Assembly: GCA_025267735.1 (NCBI GenBank)
Contig: CM046294.1
Span: forward strand, 38,439,570-38,503,569
DNA: 64,000 nt
DNA from: Mactra quadrangularis
Taxonomy: Eukaryota > Mollusca > Bivalvia > Venerida > Mactridae
Direction of reading: 5' to 3'
The first letter of the stretch is position 1; the number at the start of each line of letters is the position of its first letter. This document shows positions 36,380-49,239 of this stretch, piece by piece. A program made the translations under genes and the position numbers. The notes beneath the pieces were generated by a model. It saw only the letters and a list, made by a program, of their open reading frames with translations. It searched no databases and had not been told where the DNA came from.

Positions 36380-39300
36380 TCAATATTTATCACGGATGTT
36401 TTTGAGATCCTGACAATTAATGAGAACGTGTTTGACATTGAAATGCTCGTTACATGGTACACATTCAGGTGCTTCCTCTCCCTTGAGAAGGTATGAATGT
36501 GTTAATCTAGTATGACCTATTCTACATCGCGTAATCACAATTTGATCTCGGCGATTAGAAAATTTTATTGATGGAGATGAATCAAGGGTTGGCTTTATTT
36601 CATGTAACTTATTAAACATAGCGTTGTTCCATACTGTTTGCCATTTCGACTTAATTAACGAATTGATTGAACACTTGAAGTCACTGCTTGGTAATTTTAG
36701 ATCAACTGGTTGAAGGTTTAAAGATTCTTTAGCGAGGATGTCAACTTTTTCATTTCCATGTATACCAATATGGCTTGGTATCCAGCAGAGGTGTACTATT
36801 TTAGATTTTAAAATATCATGTAATTTTAACTCGATACTTTTAATAAGATTATTTTCTGAACTGCGATTTTTAATCGATAGTAAAACAGATAGAGAATCTG
36901 AGAAAATAATAAACTTGTTATTTATACTATTTGATATGTGTGTTAAAGCCAGATCAATTGCTTTTATTTCGGCAGTAAATATAGATGCTTTGTCAGGCAG
37001 TCGCATTCTTGCAACGAAAGAGTTTCCGTATGCGGCGCAACCAACTTTGTTTCCATCTTTGGAACCGTCGGTAAATAAATGAGTAAAATCTTTGTATTTT
37101 TCCAAGATGTTTACACATTCAGATTTAAAAGCTTCAGGACTAGTGAAAGATTTACGAAAAGTTGATAAGTCAATATTGACGTCTGGAATGTTGTAGGTCC
37201 AAGGGGGGATATTTTCATCTAAGTTTTGTATCACAGACGAAGTGTTTATATTTAGCATTGCTAAGTCGTTTTTTACGCGTAGGCCAAAAGGTTTGATTTC
37301 ATATGGTTTATTTTCAAATTTGTCGGTGTAATCAGGTTTACAAATAACATTTCGCGCCGGGTTTCTTTTGTTAGAAGATATACGAGTTGCGTATTGTAAT
37401 GAAAGTTTTTGACGACGTAATTTTAGTGATGGCTCGTTAGCTTCAACATAAAGACTTTCAATAAGTGAAGTTTTAAAAGCACCAAGGGCAATACGTAAGC
37501 CCTGGTTGTGTATAGTATCTAGTATTTGTAAGTATGATTTGCGAGCCGATCCGTACACTATTGATCCGTAATCGAGTTTTGAACGAACAAGACTTCTGTA
37601 TAACTTTAGTAAAGTTTGGGTATCAGATCCCCAATCAGTATGTGAAAGTACTTTAAGTAGATTCAAAGCTTTTATAAATTTTGTTTTTAGCGACTTTAAG
37701 TGTGGTATAAAAGATAGTTTTTTATCGAATGTAACGCCTACAAATTTAGCTTCATTTACTACTGGGATTTTAGAGCCAGAAATGTAAAGTTCGGGATCAT
37801 TATGATGTTTTCTTAAGCGACAAAAATGTACACATTGAGTTTTTGACTTGGAAAATTTAAAACCATTTTCTGTTGCCCATTTTTGAATTTTATCCAAGTT
37901 CTGTTGTAATTGACGTTCGATACTTCGAATATTTTTAGATCGATAACAGATTAAAAAATCATCAACATATAATGAACAATCTGTACCAGGGTTTATAGCC
38001 TTAACGATATTATTAATTTTTAGTCCAAAGAGGGTAACTGATAAAATACTGCCTTGCGGCACGCCTTGTTCTTGTTCGTGGCTCTCTGATAACGTTGATC
38101 CAACTTTAACTTGAAAATTTCTGTCTGATAAAACACTAGAAATGAACTTTGGTAATCTACCATTTAGACCAGCATCTTTTAAATCCTTGAGAATACCATA
38201 TTTCCATGTTGTATCATAAGCTTTTTCAAGATCGAAGAAAATTGAAACTACATGTTTTTTATTGACAAAACCTCTCTTATGAATGTTTCGAGGCGTACTA
38301 AATGATCATTTGTACTTCGTTGTTTTCGAAAACCAGATTGGAAATTAGTTATAATACCGTTTGATTCTAAATACCAGATGAGTCTTTTATTAACCATGCG
38401 TTCAAATGTTTTACAAATACAACTAGTTAGAGATATTGGTCGGTAGTTAAGGGGGTCAGTATTGTATTTACCCGGTTTCGGTATTGGTATTATCAAAGCT
38501 TGCTTCCAGGAATCTGGAATTTTACCAGATATCCATATATCATTAAAAATATCGAGCAATAAATGTTGCGATACCAATGGGAGGTGTTTTAAAAATTGAT
38601 AATAAATTTCATCAGGGCCAGCAGCTGTATCTTTGGCATGCTTGATAGAGTCGGCTAAATCGTCAATTGTAAAGAGGGTGTTATACTCGTCTTCGTTGTT
38701 AGAATGAAAATTAATATTTTGTTTTTCAGAGTTAGATTTGACCTTTTTAAATTCTTCAGTGTAGTGTGCTGAGGAAGAATGTTGTGCAAAAGTTTCCGCC
38801 AGCGTGTTGGCTATATCTTTAGTCGTTTTTGCTACACTCGAATCTTTACGTTTCAGATGAGCAGTAGGATTTTTTTTGTGCTTACCATTTATTTGACGAA
38901 CTGCTTCCCAAACTTTTTTAATTGGAGTGTTGGCGTTAATTTTAGAAACATATGACTGCCATGAGTTACGTTTAGAAAACTTAAATTTTCTACGAGCTTG
39001 TGCTCGTAGGATTCTATAATTGTCTAGATTTGCAACTGTAGGGCAAATCTGAAATTTTTTAAGTGCTGCTTTTCGTTTCCGATATGATCTTCTGCACTCA
39101 TCGTTGAACCATGGTTTTAGGAATACACTCATCAGATATCTTTGATAGAGTGGACGCAAAGAGATTAGCTTTATCCGAAGAGTTGGAAAAATTCGGGATT
39201 GTTAAATCATCAGAACACAATTTGTTAAATTGTTCCCAGTTCGCTTTTGATAATTTGTAATAAGAGCGGTTGTTTACTGGAACAGAGTCGTTTAAAGTTA

Positions 39301-39940
39301 ACAACAATGGAAAGTGGTCACTGCCATATTGTTCGTCAAGCACTGACCAAGAAAAATCCAAGTATATTGATGGATGTGATAATGTAAGGTCTATACAAGA
39401 AAAACTTCCAGTGGCTGGATGTAAGTAAGTTGGTGACTTGTTATTTAAAAGGCATAGTTGAACATTATCAATGAACTTTTCTGTAATGCTGCCTTTATTA
39501 TTCGTAGAAGTACTTCCCCATATTGGATTATGCGCATTAAAATCGCCGAGTAAAAAGAATGGTTCTGGGAGTTGTTTAGTTAAATTTTCTAAGTCTTCAA
39601 CATTTATAGATAAATTGGGAGGGAGATATAATGAGCATATAGTTATAGGTCTGTGCACAGTTACTTCAACGGCTACGGCTTGCAGATTAGTTCCTATCTG
39701 AATTTGTCGTTGATGGATACAGTTTGCAACCGCAATTGTTGAGCCGCCAGATGCTCTTATTGTGTCTGTGCAAATTTTATTATAAAGCGTATAGTCCTTT
39801 ATTGATGTTTAATCATTTGTAAATAAGAATGTTTCTTGAAGACATACAACTTTTGGGGAGTATTTCGATAATAAAAGAAGTAGATCGTTGTAATTTGATT
39901 TAAGACCACGACAATTCCATTGAAGTATAGTTTGACTCAT
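36380..39940 (-). pseudogene. LINE ORF2: endonuclease, reverse transcriptase, RNase H (damaged)
   Basis: The start is ATG at 39938-39940, 21 nt after the ORF1 stop; stop at 36380. The span is 1187 codons. Endonuclease: WNCRG (8-12), QET (35-37), GDFNAHN (about 132), SDHFPL. Reverse transcriptase: NYRPISLTSCICKTFERMV, FFDLEKAYDTTW, GVPQGSILS, YVDD (658-661). RNase H: acidic residues in TDGS (957-960), TAE (991), SDS (1015) and VDILAKE (1067). The C-terminus has a CRIGHTR...C..C...H...C zinc-knuckle-like segment. Lesions: stop TAA at 39809-39811 (codon 44), a frameshift near 39115 in a T4 run, and a compensating one near 38270. All catalytic motifs are intact, so the copy is young. Confidence 0.9.
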
Positions 39941-39961
39941 GGTTCAACGAAAAGTAAAAAC

Positions 39962-41196
39962 TTACTTCGGAAACTTAACAGGACTTCGCGCCGAAGTCCG
40001 GGGAGGAGAGCTGTGGACACCCATATCCTCGTCCTCCATCGACTCGATGTCGCTCATAAGAGCCTCGAATCGGTTGGAGGACGGGACAGGGTCCCTCTCC
40101 GCTTTTCTAACTCGGTCGGTTAGGACGACCTTCTTTTTGGGTGATTGCCTTTGAATCACCCGCTCAGGAGACGGAGAAGCCTGTGAGACCCGCCTCTGAG
40201 GTACAGATGAGGTACTTGTAGATGTTGTCTGTGAACTTGTACTTGCTTTGGACGTATTACGTGAAAGAATAGGAGACGGTTTTTGCACTGGAGTTAATTC
40301 AAGAGGAGAACATTTACATAAATTGACATGCACAGCAGAATCAATCATCTTAACTGGTTTTGATACAACAGCTGAATAAGAATTAGTTTTTGAACTTTCT
40401 ACAAGCTTGCGTGCATCAGGAAAAGACAAACTTTGTGTATATTTAACACGGAAAACTTCTTTTTCTATCTTCCAGACTAAACAAGAACGGGAAGTTGCAA
40501 AATGATTACCCCCACAGTTTGAACATTTGACTTCATTAGAACAGTTTTCAAGCGGACCAGCATGAGAAGTACTACATTTACGGCATATATTCTCTCTAGT
40601 GCATTTAGTTTCATGATGTCCATATTTAAAGCATTTGTAACACTGCATCAGGTTTGGTATGTACATCTCAACGCGAACGTTGAGATACCCAACCCGAAGA
40701 GTGGGTGGAAGAATTGGGGTATCAAATGTTAAAATGTATGTGTGAGTGGGAACACGTTTACCGTCTCTGGTGGATAGAATACGTTTGGCATTTGAAACAT
40801 ATTGAGAGCTAAGCTCTTTTTTACTATGTCTGCTTCTGACATTTCTGCAAGGTTAGGGCAGCGAATGACTCCTTTGGATGAATTGAGGGTATTGTGTGCA
40901 GTGCAAAAAGATTTAATGTTGAAAAAAGATCTTAATTTAAGCAAATTATCTGATTGTTGTTTTCTTTGGACCTCGATCAGGAGTTCTCCACCACGGAGCT
41001 TCCTAACCGATTTTGGAGTTCCTATGAGTGCAGAAATTGACTTTTCAATGATAAATGGGTTCATCTGTGCTAATCTTTCATCTCCCAACGCTTCTACTAC
41101 CAGAAAGCGTGGAAAAGATGATTGACTTGATTGTTCATTTGAAATGTTGGGTGATTCGTCAGACTTACGTTTTTTAGAAGAGGTTAAAGGATCCAT
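39962..41196 (-). pseudogene. LINE ORF1: gag-like protein with CCHC zinc knuckles (one frameshift)
   Basis: The start is ATG at 41194-41196; stop at 39962-39964. The length fits 411 residues if one lost base is allowed. The N-terminal part has a FLVVEALGDERLAQ-type RNA-binding region. The middle carries Cys/His knuckles (CYKCFKYGHHETKC, CRKCSTSH, CSNCGGNHF). The C-terminus is Ser/Pro/Thr-rich. The frameshift lies at or next to the six-T run at 40817-40822 (A6 on the sense strand): one frame reads through to LALNMFQMP, while the other continues as SSQYVSNAKRIL into the zinc knuckles. ORF1 proteins of this type bind the element RNA. Confidence 0.88.
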
Positions 41197-41846
41197 GGTT
41201 GAGATAATAATGATTCATCTCTCAGGTTCCCCAGCCACCTCGGACTTCAACAAGCGGAAGTGCAATGGAGGCGGGTATCCAGTCTCCGCACCACAAGGAT
41301 ACATGAGAGATATACTTGCATGTAATTGCAAATGATTACAATCAACACAATTGGCCTATGAGCCACCGCCATCTTGAATAGGTGTTTTGAACGTTTACAC
41401 TTTAAAGAGAGTACTTTAAATTCAGTAAGCCCATTCAGATCGTAATGGAGTACACATATGGTTTTTCAAATTAAGAGTATGCTAGTAATGTTAATAATTT
41501 TGGGATAGTGCACATAAAACAGTACATGAACTTACATGAATGAAATGGCTTTTGCAAGTATGCAATTATTCAAGGGCAAGGCATGACCAGCCGATTGACC
41601 AAGTCGGGCCTACTTGGACACCCGTCTACCCTGAATCAGAGGCCAAAGTAGTGTGTTGGGAAGACTGGAGATCCCTGGGTCTCCCTCAACTACCAGGATC
41701 CTCCTTTCCCCGTTACGGGACGATGCCTACGGCAAACGGCAGTTTTGGTGTTGGCCATATGCCCATCATGCAGGCGCAACTTGCACCTACATAGTGGGCA
41801 TATGTTTCTCCTCCTCACCGCGGAGAGGTCCCAAAAACAGAGGAGG
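41197..41846 (-). promoter_or_regulatory. LINE 5' UTR with a strong hairpin
   Basis: The target-site duplication places the element's 5' end at 41846, so this region is leader sequence and probably contains the internal promoter. It is clearly richer in GC than the surrounding DNA. 41756-41804 forms a 49-nt hairpin with an arm of about 24 bp (CATATGCCCA...TGGGCATATG). A short ORF-like frame across 41540-41794 on the plus strand is not a gene. Confidence 0.75.
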
Positions 41847-42754
41847 TATACAATTTGAAACATGATACATGTACATGTGTTCGAACCAGTACCTCACATT
41901 CTACCGTACTAGGTGAGCTTGGGTGCTTTCCGTTATAAATTATTTTTAAATAATTAGCTTTAAAATATTGGATCAAAATTAATAATACCCAAAATTCATC
42001 AGCATACCAAACTTATAGAGATTAATGTAACATTAATGAAGTAAATAATAAAAAAAACTAGTGTTAACACTCTCCAATATACTTTAGAGACTTCAGGACG
42101 TTCGTATCATTTTAACAGTAATATTCTGAATAACTATCATGAAAAGTAACTGAAGCTAAGACTGCACTATCATGGCATAATGATATAAACAATCAGACAA
42201 AATAGATATATTACAAAATGTATACAACTGAATATACTTTCGAAAAATAGATTGACATAGTTAAAATGGATGTATTCGAAAAGAACTTACTCGATTCAGA
42301 CTTGGTTCAATTTAGAAATTGAAGTAGGACGCCATAATGGAACAATAATGCAACCAAACATATGCAAAATATGCTCACAAAATGCCATAGAAACTGAATT
42401 CCATTTTTAATGTGTTGCCAATCAGCTCTAACTAAATGTTTTAAACAAACATATTTGCCTTCACTAAATAAATTTTACTATTTTACGGCGAAAAAATGAA
42501 CCTACATTGGACAAAATGTCAAAATGCATTTACATCTCTATGACATTTATGATAGTCAAGTTAGCATCTATTCTTAATGTCTAGACATTTTAATGTAATA
42601 ATGCAATAATGTATTTGACTCTATTCAAATTTACTTAATACACACACGTACACACAATGTACGTTCAACTTATTTTTAAGTCTTATTGTTTACTTGCCAA
42701 ATATGTATTTCTATTTATTTAAAACTGACTATGGACTAAACACAATTTACATGT

Positions 42755-43003
42755 CACCCTGTCATCTAAATACAAGTATTAATCATTTAAACAGTTTTTA
42801 GTCACTTAAACGGGTAACACCCTGTCATCTGAATAAAATTAATCATTTAAACAGTATTAAGTTACTGAAACGGGTATCACCCTGTCATCTGAATAAAATT
42901 AATCATTTAAACAGTATTTAGTTACTTAAGCAGGTAACACCCTGCCATATGAATACAATTATAAATCATTTAAACAGTATTTAGTTACTGAAACGGGTAA
43001 CAG
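42755..43003 (+). repeat. Four-copy minisatellite, 60-bp period
   Basis: CACCCTGTCATCTGAATA begins at 42755, 42818, 42878 and 42938 (with small changes). Each unit contains AATCATTTAAACAGTATT and ends ACGGGTAA or ACGGGTAT. R2 copies 2 and 3 have only one unit at the same place (about 47842 and 53386), so the expansion happened in this copy. Confidence 0.88.
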
Positions 43004-43699
43004 GATAGATCTGCCTCAGACCATTTAGAAAACAAAACCAAATGTACATTAATAATTTTACGGTTTAAATATATTTCATTGCTAATTGCTTAATGTGCAT
43101 GTATTATATGTAATTGTTAACTATGTTTTGCTGCTAGATATATATTGAGTTTTGTTCGTTTAAATATTTGACCAACGTGCTTTTTATTATGTTGATGTTA
43201 TATCTAATCATGAATTGTATAATTATGTTTATAGCCATACGTACTATGTACTGAATCATGTAAACTGTAAAAATATCATTCATGACTATATATTTGAAGT
43301 TATTATATATATGTAAAACATCCCTGGGTTAACTCTATATTCAAGTATTTATACTTTTTGGAAAAAAAATTAGCTTATTGTACATTTAAAAAACACAAAC
43401 TAACACACTGTGTTCCATTAGCAGAGGGTCCAAAAGTTTTCCATTAACGCACACTGTCTGGCTGAATATGAAAGGTCGTTTCATTCCACTGTTGTATGTT
43501 TTAAATATCCTTGATGGCATGCTATTCCTTGATTTAAAAAGAAGGTTATTTACATTTGAAATATTTTGTTAAGCGCATTAAAGTTACCATTCAATGATAC
43601 ATAATACTCTTTATATTGTTCGATAATAGCAGAGAGCACGATCAAATTAAATCCAATATTGAAAAATTCGAATATTAAAATAACCCAAACGCTCTCTGT

Positions 43700-46600
43700 T
43701 TTGTTAACATTATTTGTTAAGACTCAACCAACGCAATGGTGGGGCTTGATTTCAAAACACTATTCACCGGTTTTAAAATCTAGTTTATACGTAACGTTCT
43801 GAAACAAAACTGTAAATTCAACTTGCGTCTGCCAGTACATAATTGTTTGGCATAAATACCATTCACGATTTCGCATTTGTTTTTTTCTATCATAAGTATA
43901 AGGCGTATCATTTTTCGTGTTGACACATACCCGATACATTATTAGGAACTTAGCTAAAATTTGAAATCACTTTTTAAGTTGAATTGATGTTTGGTTAGTC
44001 GTATTACCATTATGCGTCGCCGTTTGCCTATACTATAATCGATTGCATGAATATCAAGTAGGCCTAAATAGAAAATTATACGCACACATTTCCTGGGGAC
44101 ATTCGTAAATTCGTGTTGACGTATTTTTTACTATAGTTTATGATACGATGTACCAACAGAAAGTAATGTAATGGTTACCCGTTGATATAGTTCATTTTTC
44201 TCAAAACCGTCTACACATGGACACTCGCACGGTGACTTCGTATGTGAAAATGTTCTCATTTTAATAATCTTGATATTGCGATAGGCCGGTATTCTATTCA
44301 TACGGGAGCGACGTGAACGTTTAGCGTAAGCTTGAAGCTTGAACGAAAGACGCTCACACTATTCAATTCATCCGGTTAGCGTGTAAATAATTGTTTCCAT
44401 GTGTAAAGTCATCCGTAATGGTATAATAATTTAATAGTTGAAATTTTTTATAACATCAGAATGGTCATAGGCATGCTTAAATTAAAATTGGTTGCAACTG
44501 ATATTAAATTTGTAGGGGTACCTTTCATGCCTGGAATGTCAAGAGAGTCAGAAAGTCTGCAACAATTTTTTTGATGTCTGTGTCTCTGTACTCCATTAGA
44601 GACTAGTCGTACAGAACAGGGCATTTGCTGATGGGTTCAATAAGTTTTCTGTTGCATCTGGCATTGATAGAGAACCTTTTATTGTGGCTATGTTAATGAC
44701 GCGCGCTACTTCATGTAGCGATCGGTTTCACGCTCGCGTTACACGGTCAAATGCCATAAATTTGCGTTTCACGATATTGTCGCACTCACGCTGATAAGGA
44801 AAACGGCCGTATTCCATTCATACGGGAGCGCGACGTGAACGTTTAGCGTGAGCGTGAAACTTGAACGTGAGGCGTGAGTATTCACGCTCAAACTATTCCA
44901 TTCATCCGGTTAGCGTGAAAACAATTATTTCGTCCATTTTTGTTGGACATGTAATGGCATAATAATTTAGTAGTTAAATTTTGTAATTGCAACAGAATAG
45001 TCTTGTAGTGCTTGCAAAACTGCACACACTTAAATTAATATTGTTTTACGACTGAAATTAATTCATGTTTAGTGTACCTTTCAAGCCAGGAATGGTAATG
45101 GAGACATCAATTGTCTGCTACACCCGGTCTTTGATGTTTGCGTTCCTGTACATCTTTAGAAATGGGTCGTACAGGATAAGGCATTTTCTAATTGCTTCAA
45201 AGTTTCTGTTGCATCCAGCAAAGACAGAGGACCTTTCATGGTGACACTCATTCGTGAATGCCGTGCGTGAACTTGAACGGTTTCACGCTTGCGTTACACG
45301 GTCACATGTCATAATAAAGCGTTTCACACTCGTGTCGCGCTCATGCCGATAAAGAAAACATGCAATAGAAAAGTGTGTGTTTGTTTTTTCATGTTTGCGT
45401 TGCACGTGTACGCTACACGTTCTCGTATAAATGGCCATAGCATGTATCCAGTCACATTGAAATTATTCATTCGTTGATAGTTGAGAAAAAAAACCCAAAA
45501 CAGATTATATACATTGTGAACTATGCGTGGCCCTTACAATAAGTAGATTTAATATTATAGAATGAGTTAAAACGTTGTTTAATATGTAATATGAATAAGA
45601 AAACCTTTTTTAAATAGGTATATGTCATGTATCCATATCTCAGTTTAAATTTGCATAGATTTATTTCGCGATCCGTTGATATATTTTCTTTTGAATTTGT
45701 CAGGAGCGATTGATTTGTACTGATGTATGAAAAGATTGTACAACTTGTTTTTTGTAGGACTTTAGTAAGAGTTTTTTTTTCAAAACGCACAATATTAACT
45801 TCCTGATTTATGATTTTATTTTTTAATAGAGAATATAAAAGTAGTCACTATGTACAGCATAACGTAGTTTTAAGCGAATTAATATTTGTTTACCTTTGGT
45901 GGAAAAATATCTTTAGAAATTAACTTAAATTTCAATTGCTTACTTACAATATTTAAATAATAAGTTATTTATAGATATACAGAGAAAACGAAATTTCGAT
46001 AATGGCGGACTTAATTAGCATATTATGCAAATTGTTCAAGAAAGATAGGATGCCATTTATCGGATTCTAGACATGTACACTGCAAAAAAAACTTTGTGGG
46101 AACTCAAGTACAGGGTTCACCTTACATATGGCATTTTACTGCAGGTCATATACAAAAACTGCGACTGGTAAGTGTTGGTTAGGAAGTTGGTATTTGCTAA
46201 TGTTTTATCATCAAGTTTTTTTCTAATTTGTATTTTTTTATCTCCATGTAATCGTCAGACATCCTATGCAATCGATTTAAAAAAATAGAACATAGAATGA
46301 ATGCCATTTGTAAAAATGTGACGTAATCACTTGTTTTGATAATCTATTCTTATTTTCAAAACATTTACAAAATCTTAAAGACGAAGCATATCATAGGACC
46401 AAATTTATTTGTTCGAAATTTGACAAATAAGTGAGGAATGCGTTTTTTAAAATTTAAAGTCGATGTTTTTAGAAATTAGTGACGTCATCGGTTTTTAGCC
46501 AATTGCATCTTCCTGCACCATAATTTGAAAAATCACCTTGCAGATTCGAAAAGAGCACATTTTTTTTCTATCCAATCCATCCAAATATTGCTGTTATACC

Positions 46601-48600
46601 GATAAGTACAGCGAATCACTTTTTGAACCTTGGGCCGACATTCTATAATGTAATGTAAACTTAACGCCACAATAAGACAATTGTTTTGGGATATTATGAC
46701 AGACCTTATGATGATTAACATGCTAACAACATCGGTAGTACTTAACGCATAACCATGCTAATGTCTGACATCTGCTCTGCGTTTCATTGAGGGAAGCCAG
46801 AAAGAGGCGGAGGAATTCAAAATCAAAAACAAGTATCGATAGTAGATTTTTAAAAGTATGCGTGTGTTAAAACAGTAAAAATATTATTGTAATATGTGCA
46901 AGAGGGTCAATTGTTTTATAGAAATATAAACAGACATATTACATATACAATTTTGTAAAATGATACATGTAGGTGGTGTTTGTACCAGTACTCAAATTCT
47001 GCCGTACTAGGTAATCTTGGACGCTTTCCGTTATCTATATTTGTTAAGGAAGAGCTTTAAAGTATTAAATTAAATTTTATAATACCCAGAATTCATCAAC
47101 ATACCAAGTTATAGAGAACAATGAAACATTAATGAAATAAACAATAAAATAACTCGTGTTAACACTCTCCAACATACATTAGATAATTTAGGACTTGCGT
47201 ATCATTTTTACAGTAATATTCTAAATATTCTAAATATCAATCATGAAAAGTTACCTAAGCTAAGACTGTGCGATCAATATATACAGACATGGCATAATGA
47301 TGTAAACAATCAAACACACGTGTCATATTACAAAATGTATACAACTGAATATACTTTCGAATAATATACCGATTTCATTAAAATGAAGGTATTGGAAAAC
47401 AATTCACTCGATTCAAACTTGGCTCCCATAATTAAGAAATTGAAGTATGACGCCATTATGGAACAGTTACACAACAAAGATTATGTAAATTATGCTCACA
47501 AAATGCCATATAAACTGAATGCCATTTCTTAATTTGTTGTCAATCAGCTCAAACTTAATATTTTAAACAAACAGCTTAGCCTTTACTAAATAAATGTTAC
47601 TATTTAATGGCGAATAAAAATGAACATACAATGGACGAATTGTCAAAAAGCATTTGCTTCTGTGTAAAATTTAGGTATTCTTAATGTCTGAAATATTTAA
47701 TGTAATGAAGCAATCTTGTATTTGCCTCTATTCCAATTTACTATATACAGATACATACACACAATGCAGTCTTATTGTTTACTTGTCAATTTATGCATTG
47801 TTATTTCTTGTAAAATGTCTTGAGGCTGAACACAATTTACATGTCACCCAGTCATTAATGATTCAAACAATATTTAGTTACTGAAACGTGTAAAGGGTGG
47901 ATTTGTCTCAGGGCAGTAAGAAAACAAAATCAAATGTATATTTATGATTTCAAGGTTGCTAGCTGCTGAATAATCATGCATTATATGTAAATGTTAACTG
48001 TTTAGCTGCTTGATATGTATTTTGTTTGTTAGTTAAAATATTTGACCTGTGTGTTTTTATTATTATAATGTAGTTACATGTATATTTAATCATATATTGT
48101 TTACAGCCATAAGTACTATGAACGGAATCATATAAACTGTAAAAAATATCCCCAATTGTTATTTATTAGCATAAATAATGTTTCCTGGCTATACATGTTT
48201 GTCCTGTGCTTTATTAAAACATTTATCTCTGAATATTACGTTGACATTATGAAGACAAAAAGATACGTAAAATCAAACACACTTGATATGAAATAATATG
48301 GGTAAATACAAGTACTTCGTTTTAAAAATAATCAGATTAAAATTTTATAGCAAGAATGTCAACATACTTGACATGTTTCAATTGATAAATTTCAAGTTAT
48401 CAGATGTACGGCGGGAAACATCCATAAGTTAACTGTATAGTCATGTATTAAATCTTTTTGGGAATAAAGTATGTTATTTTGCATATGCATAACACAAAAT
48501 AAATTCTACCTTACTTGATATGTAAAAACGCAACAAAATAATATCGTTGCAATGTTAATTTCAGGGAATAAATTATGCTATCTAATGGGCAGAAGGTAAG
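43700..48600 (+). repeat. Long dispersed repeat R2, copy 2
   Basis: It matches R2 copies 1 and 3 (GTTTTGGGATATTATGACAG near 46681 against 35603; ACTCTCCAACATAC near 47163 against 42069). It contains two stretches absent from the other copies: a tandem duplication at 44287-45335 and about 45985-46640. It provides the empty site for the LINE (about 46946) and for the pogo-like element of copy 3 (about 47382). Confidence 0.7.
44287..45335 (+). repeat. Tandem duplication of about 525 bp
   Basis: Units about 44287-44808 and 44809-45335 share TTCATACGGGAGCG, GTGAACGTTTAGCGT, ATTCATCCGGTTAGCGTG and GCGTTACACGGTCA in the same order. Within each unit, short inverted GCGTGAG/CTCACGC motifs recur. No ORF is shared. 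Confidence 0.75.
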
Positions 48601-49239
48601 CAACTATAATGGTTCTCTCCATGTTACTTATAGGTCATAGTACCCTGAATTAGGACCTAACATAGAGCAGAAGGGTAGGTGGGTGGAAATGAACAAAAGC
48701 AAAGAGCATTTCAAATCCAAACATTGATGATTCAACAAAATGTATTGATTATAATAGCACGTTCCTATCACATAAGCATACATTAAAACCCAGACAGTCT
48801 TAAGTAGACTTTTGAGATATTCATAACATTAAAGACATTTCGTTGTTTGTACTTAGTGAATGTTGATTGTTAAGAATACCAGCATGAAACAATAAAACAT
48901 AAGAATAGAATATTGTCTATAACATAATTATATTGACAGTTTGGCATTTCTTTATGTATATTAAGACATGGAAATGTCGAATAGAACATTTTATCAGGTT
49001 TAGGATTTGTATATTACTGTTTTGTTATAACAATTACAAATATGTTTAAGTATCGTTACACCTTATATTTAAAATGAATATGGAATATAACATAGGAACA
49101 AACTTTATCTACAGAAGTGTTGCATTTTTAAGTATGATATATAAACAAGTTTGCACGATACAGGAATATGACTTCAGAGATTTTTGAAAAAAAAGCTATT
49201 AAATGTTTTATGTACTGTATCCCTGCTGAATCTTATATA
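48600..49239. other. Spacer between R2 copies, nothing recognised
   Basis: AT-rich DNA without ORFs or visible internal structure. Confidence 0.5.

Larger units (their letters stand above)
36147..41846 (-). mobile_element. Full-length LINE, I/Jockey-like superfamily with RNase H
   Basis: TATACAATTT at 36137-36146 and 41847-41856 is a 10-bp target-site duplication bracketing 5700 bp. R2 copy 2 carries the unoccupied site (about 46946: ATATACAATTTTGTAAAATG). Order on the minus strand: 5' UTR (41846-41197), gag-like ORF1 (41196-39962), ORF2 with endonuclease, reverse transcriptase, RNase H and a C-terminal Cys/His segment (39940-36380), then a short 3' UTR ending in a (CAAA)n tail. The copy carries one frameshift in ORF1, and one stop and two compensating frameshifts in ORF2. 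It is therefore a recent but inactive insertion. RNase H together with the APE-type endonuclease points to I- or Nimb-like elements; the exact clade is not settled. Confidence 0.92.
34130..43700 (+). repeat. Long dispersed repeat R2, copy 1 (split by the LINE)
   Basis: 34130-36146 and 41857-43700 together match R2 copy 2 (about 43700-48600) and copy 3 (about 50380-54150). Examples: AATGAGTACATGTATAAACG at about 35046 and 50716, and CCGTACTAGGT near 41905, 47013 and 51624. Boundaries are approximate. No conserved reading frame exists across the copies. A 60-bp minisatellite is present only in this copy. Confidence 0.7.

Noticed and set aside
41540..41865. Overlapping plus-strand frames in GC-rich DNA
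   Set aside because: The LINE target duplication places this region inside the element's 5' UTR on the opposite strand.
42755..43003. CRISPR-like array
   Set aside because: The repeats are directly adjacent, without spacers, in eukaryotic DNA; it is a minisatellite.
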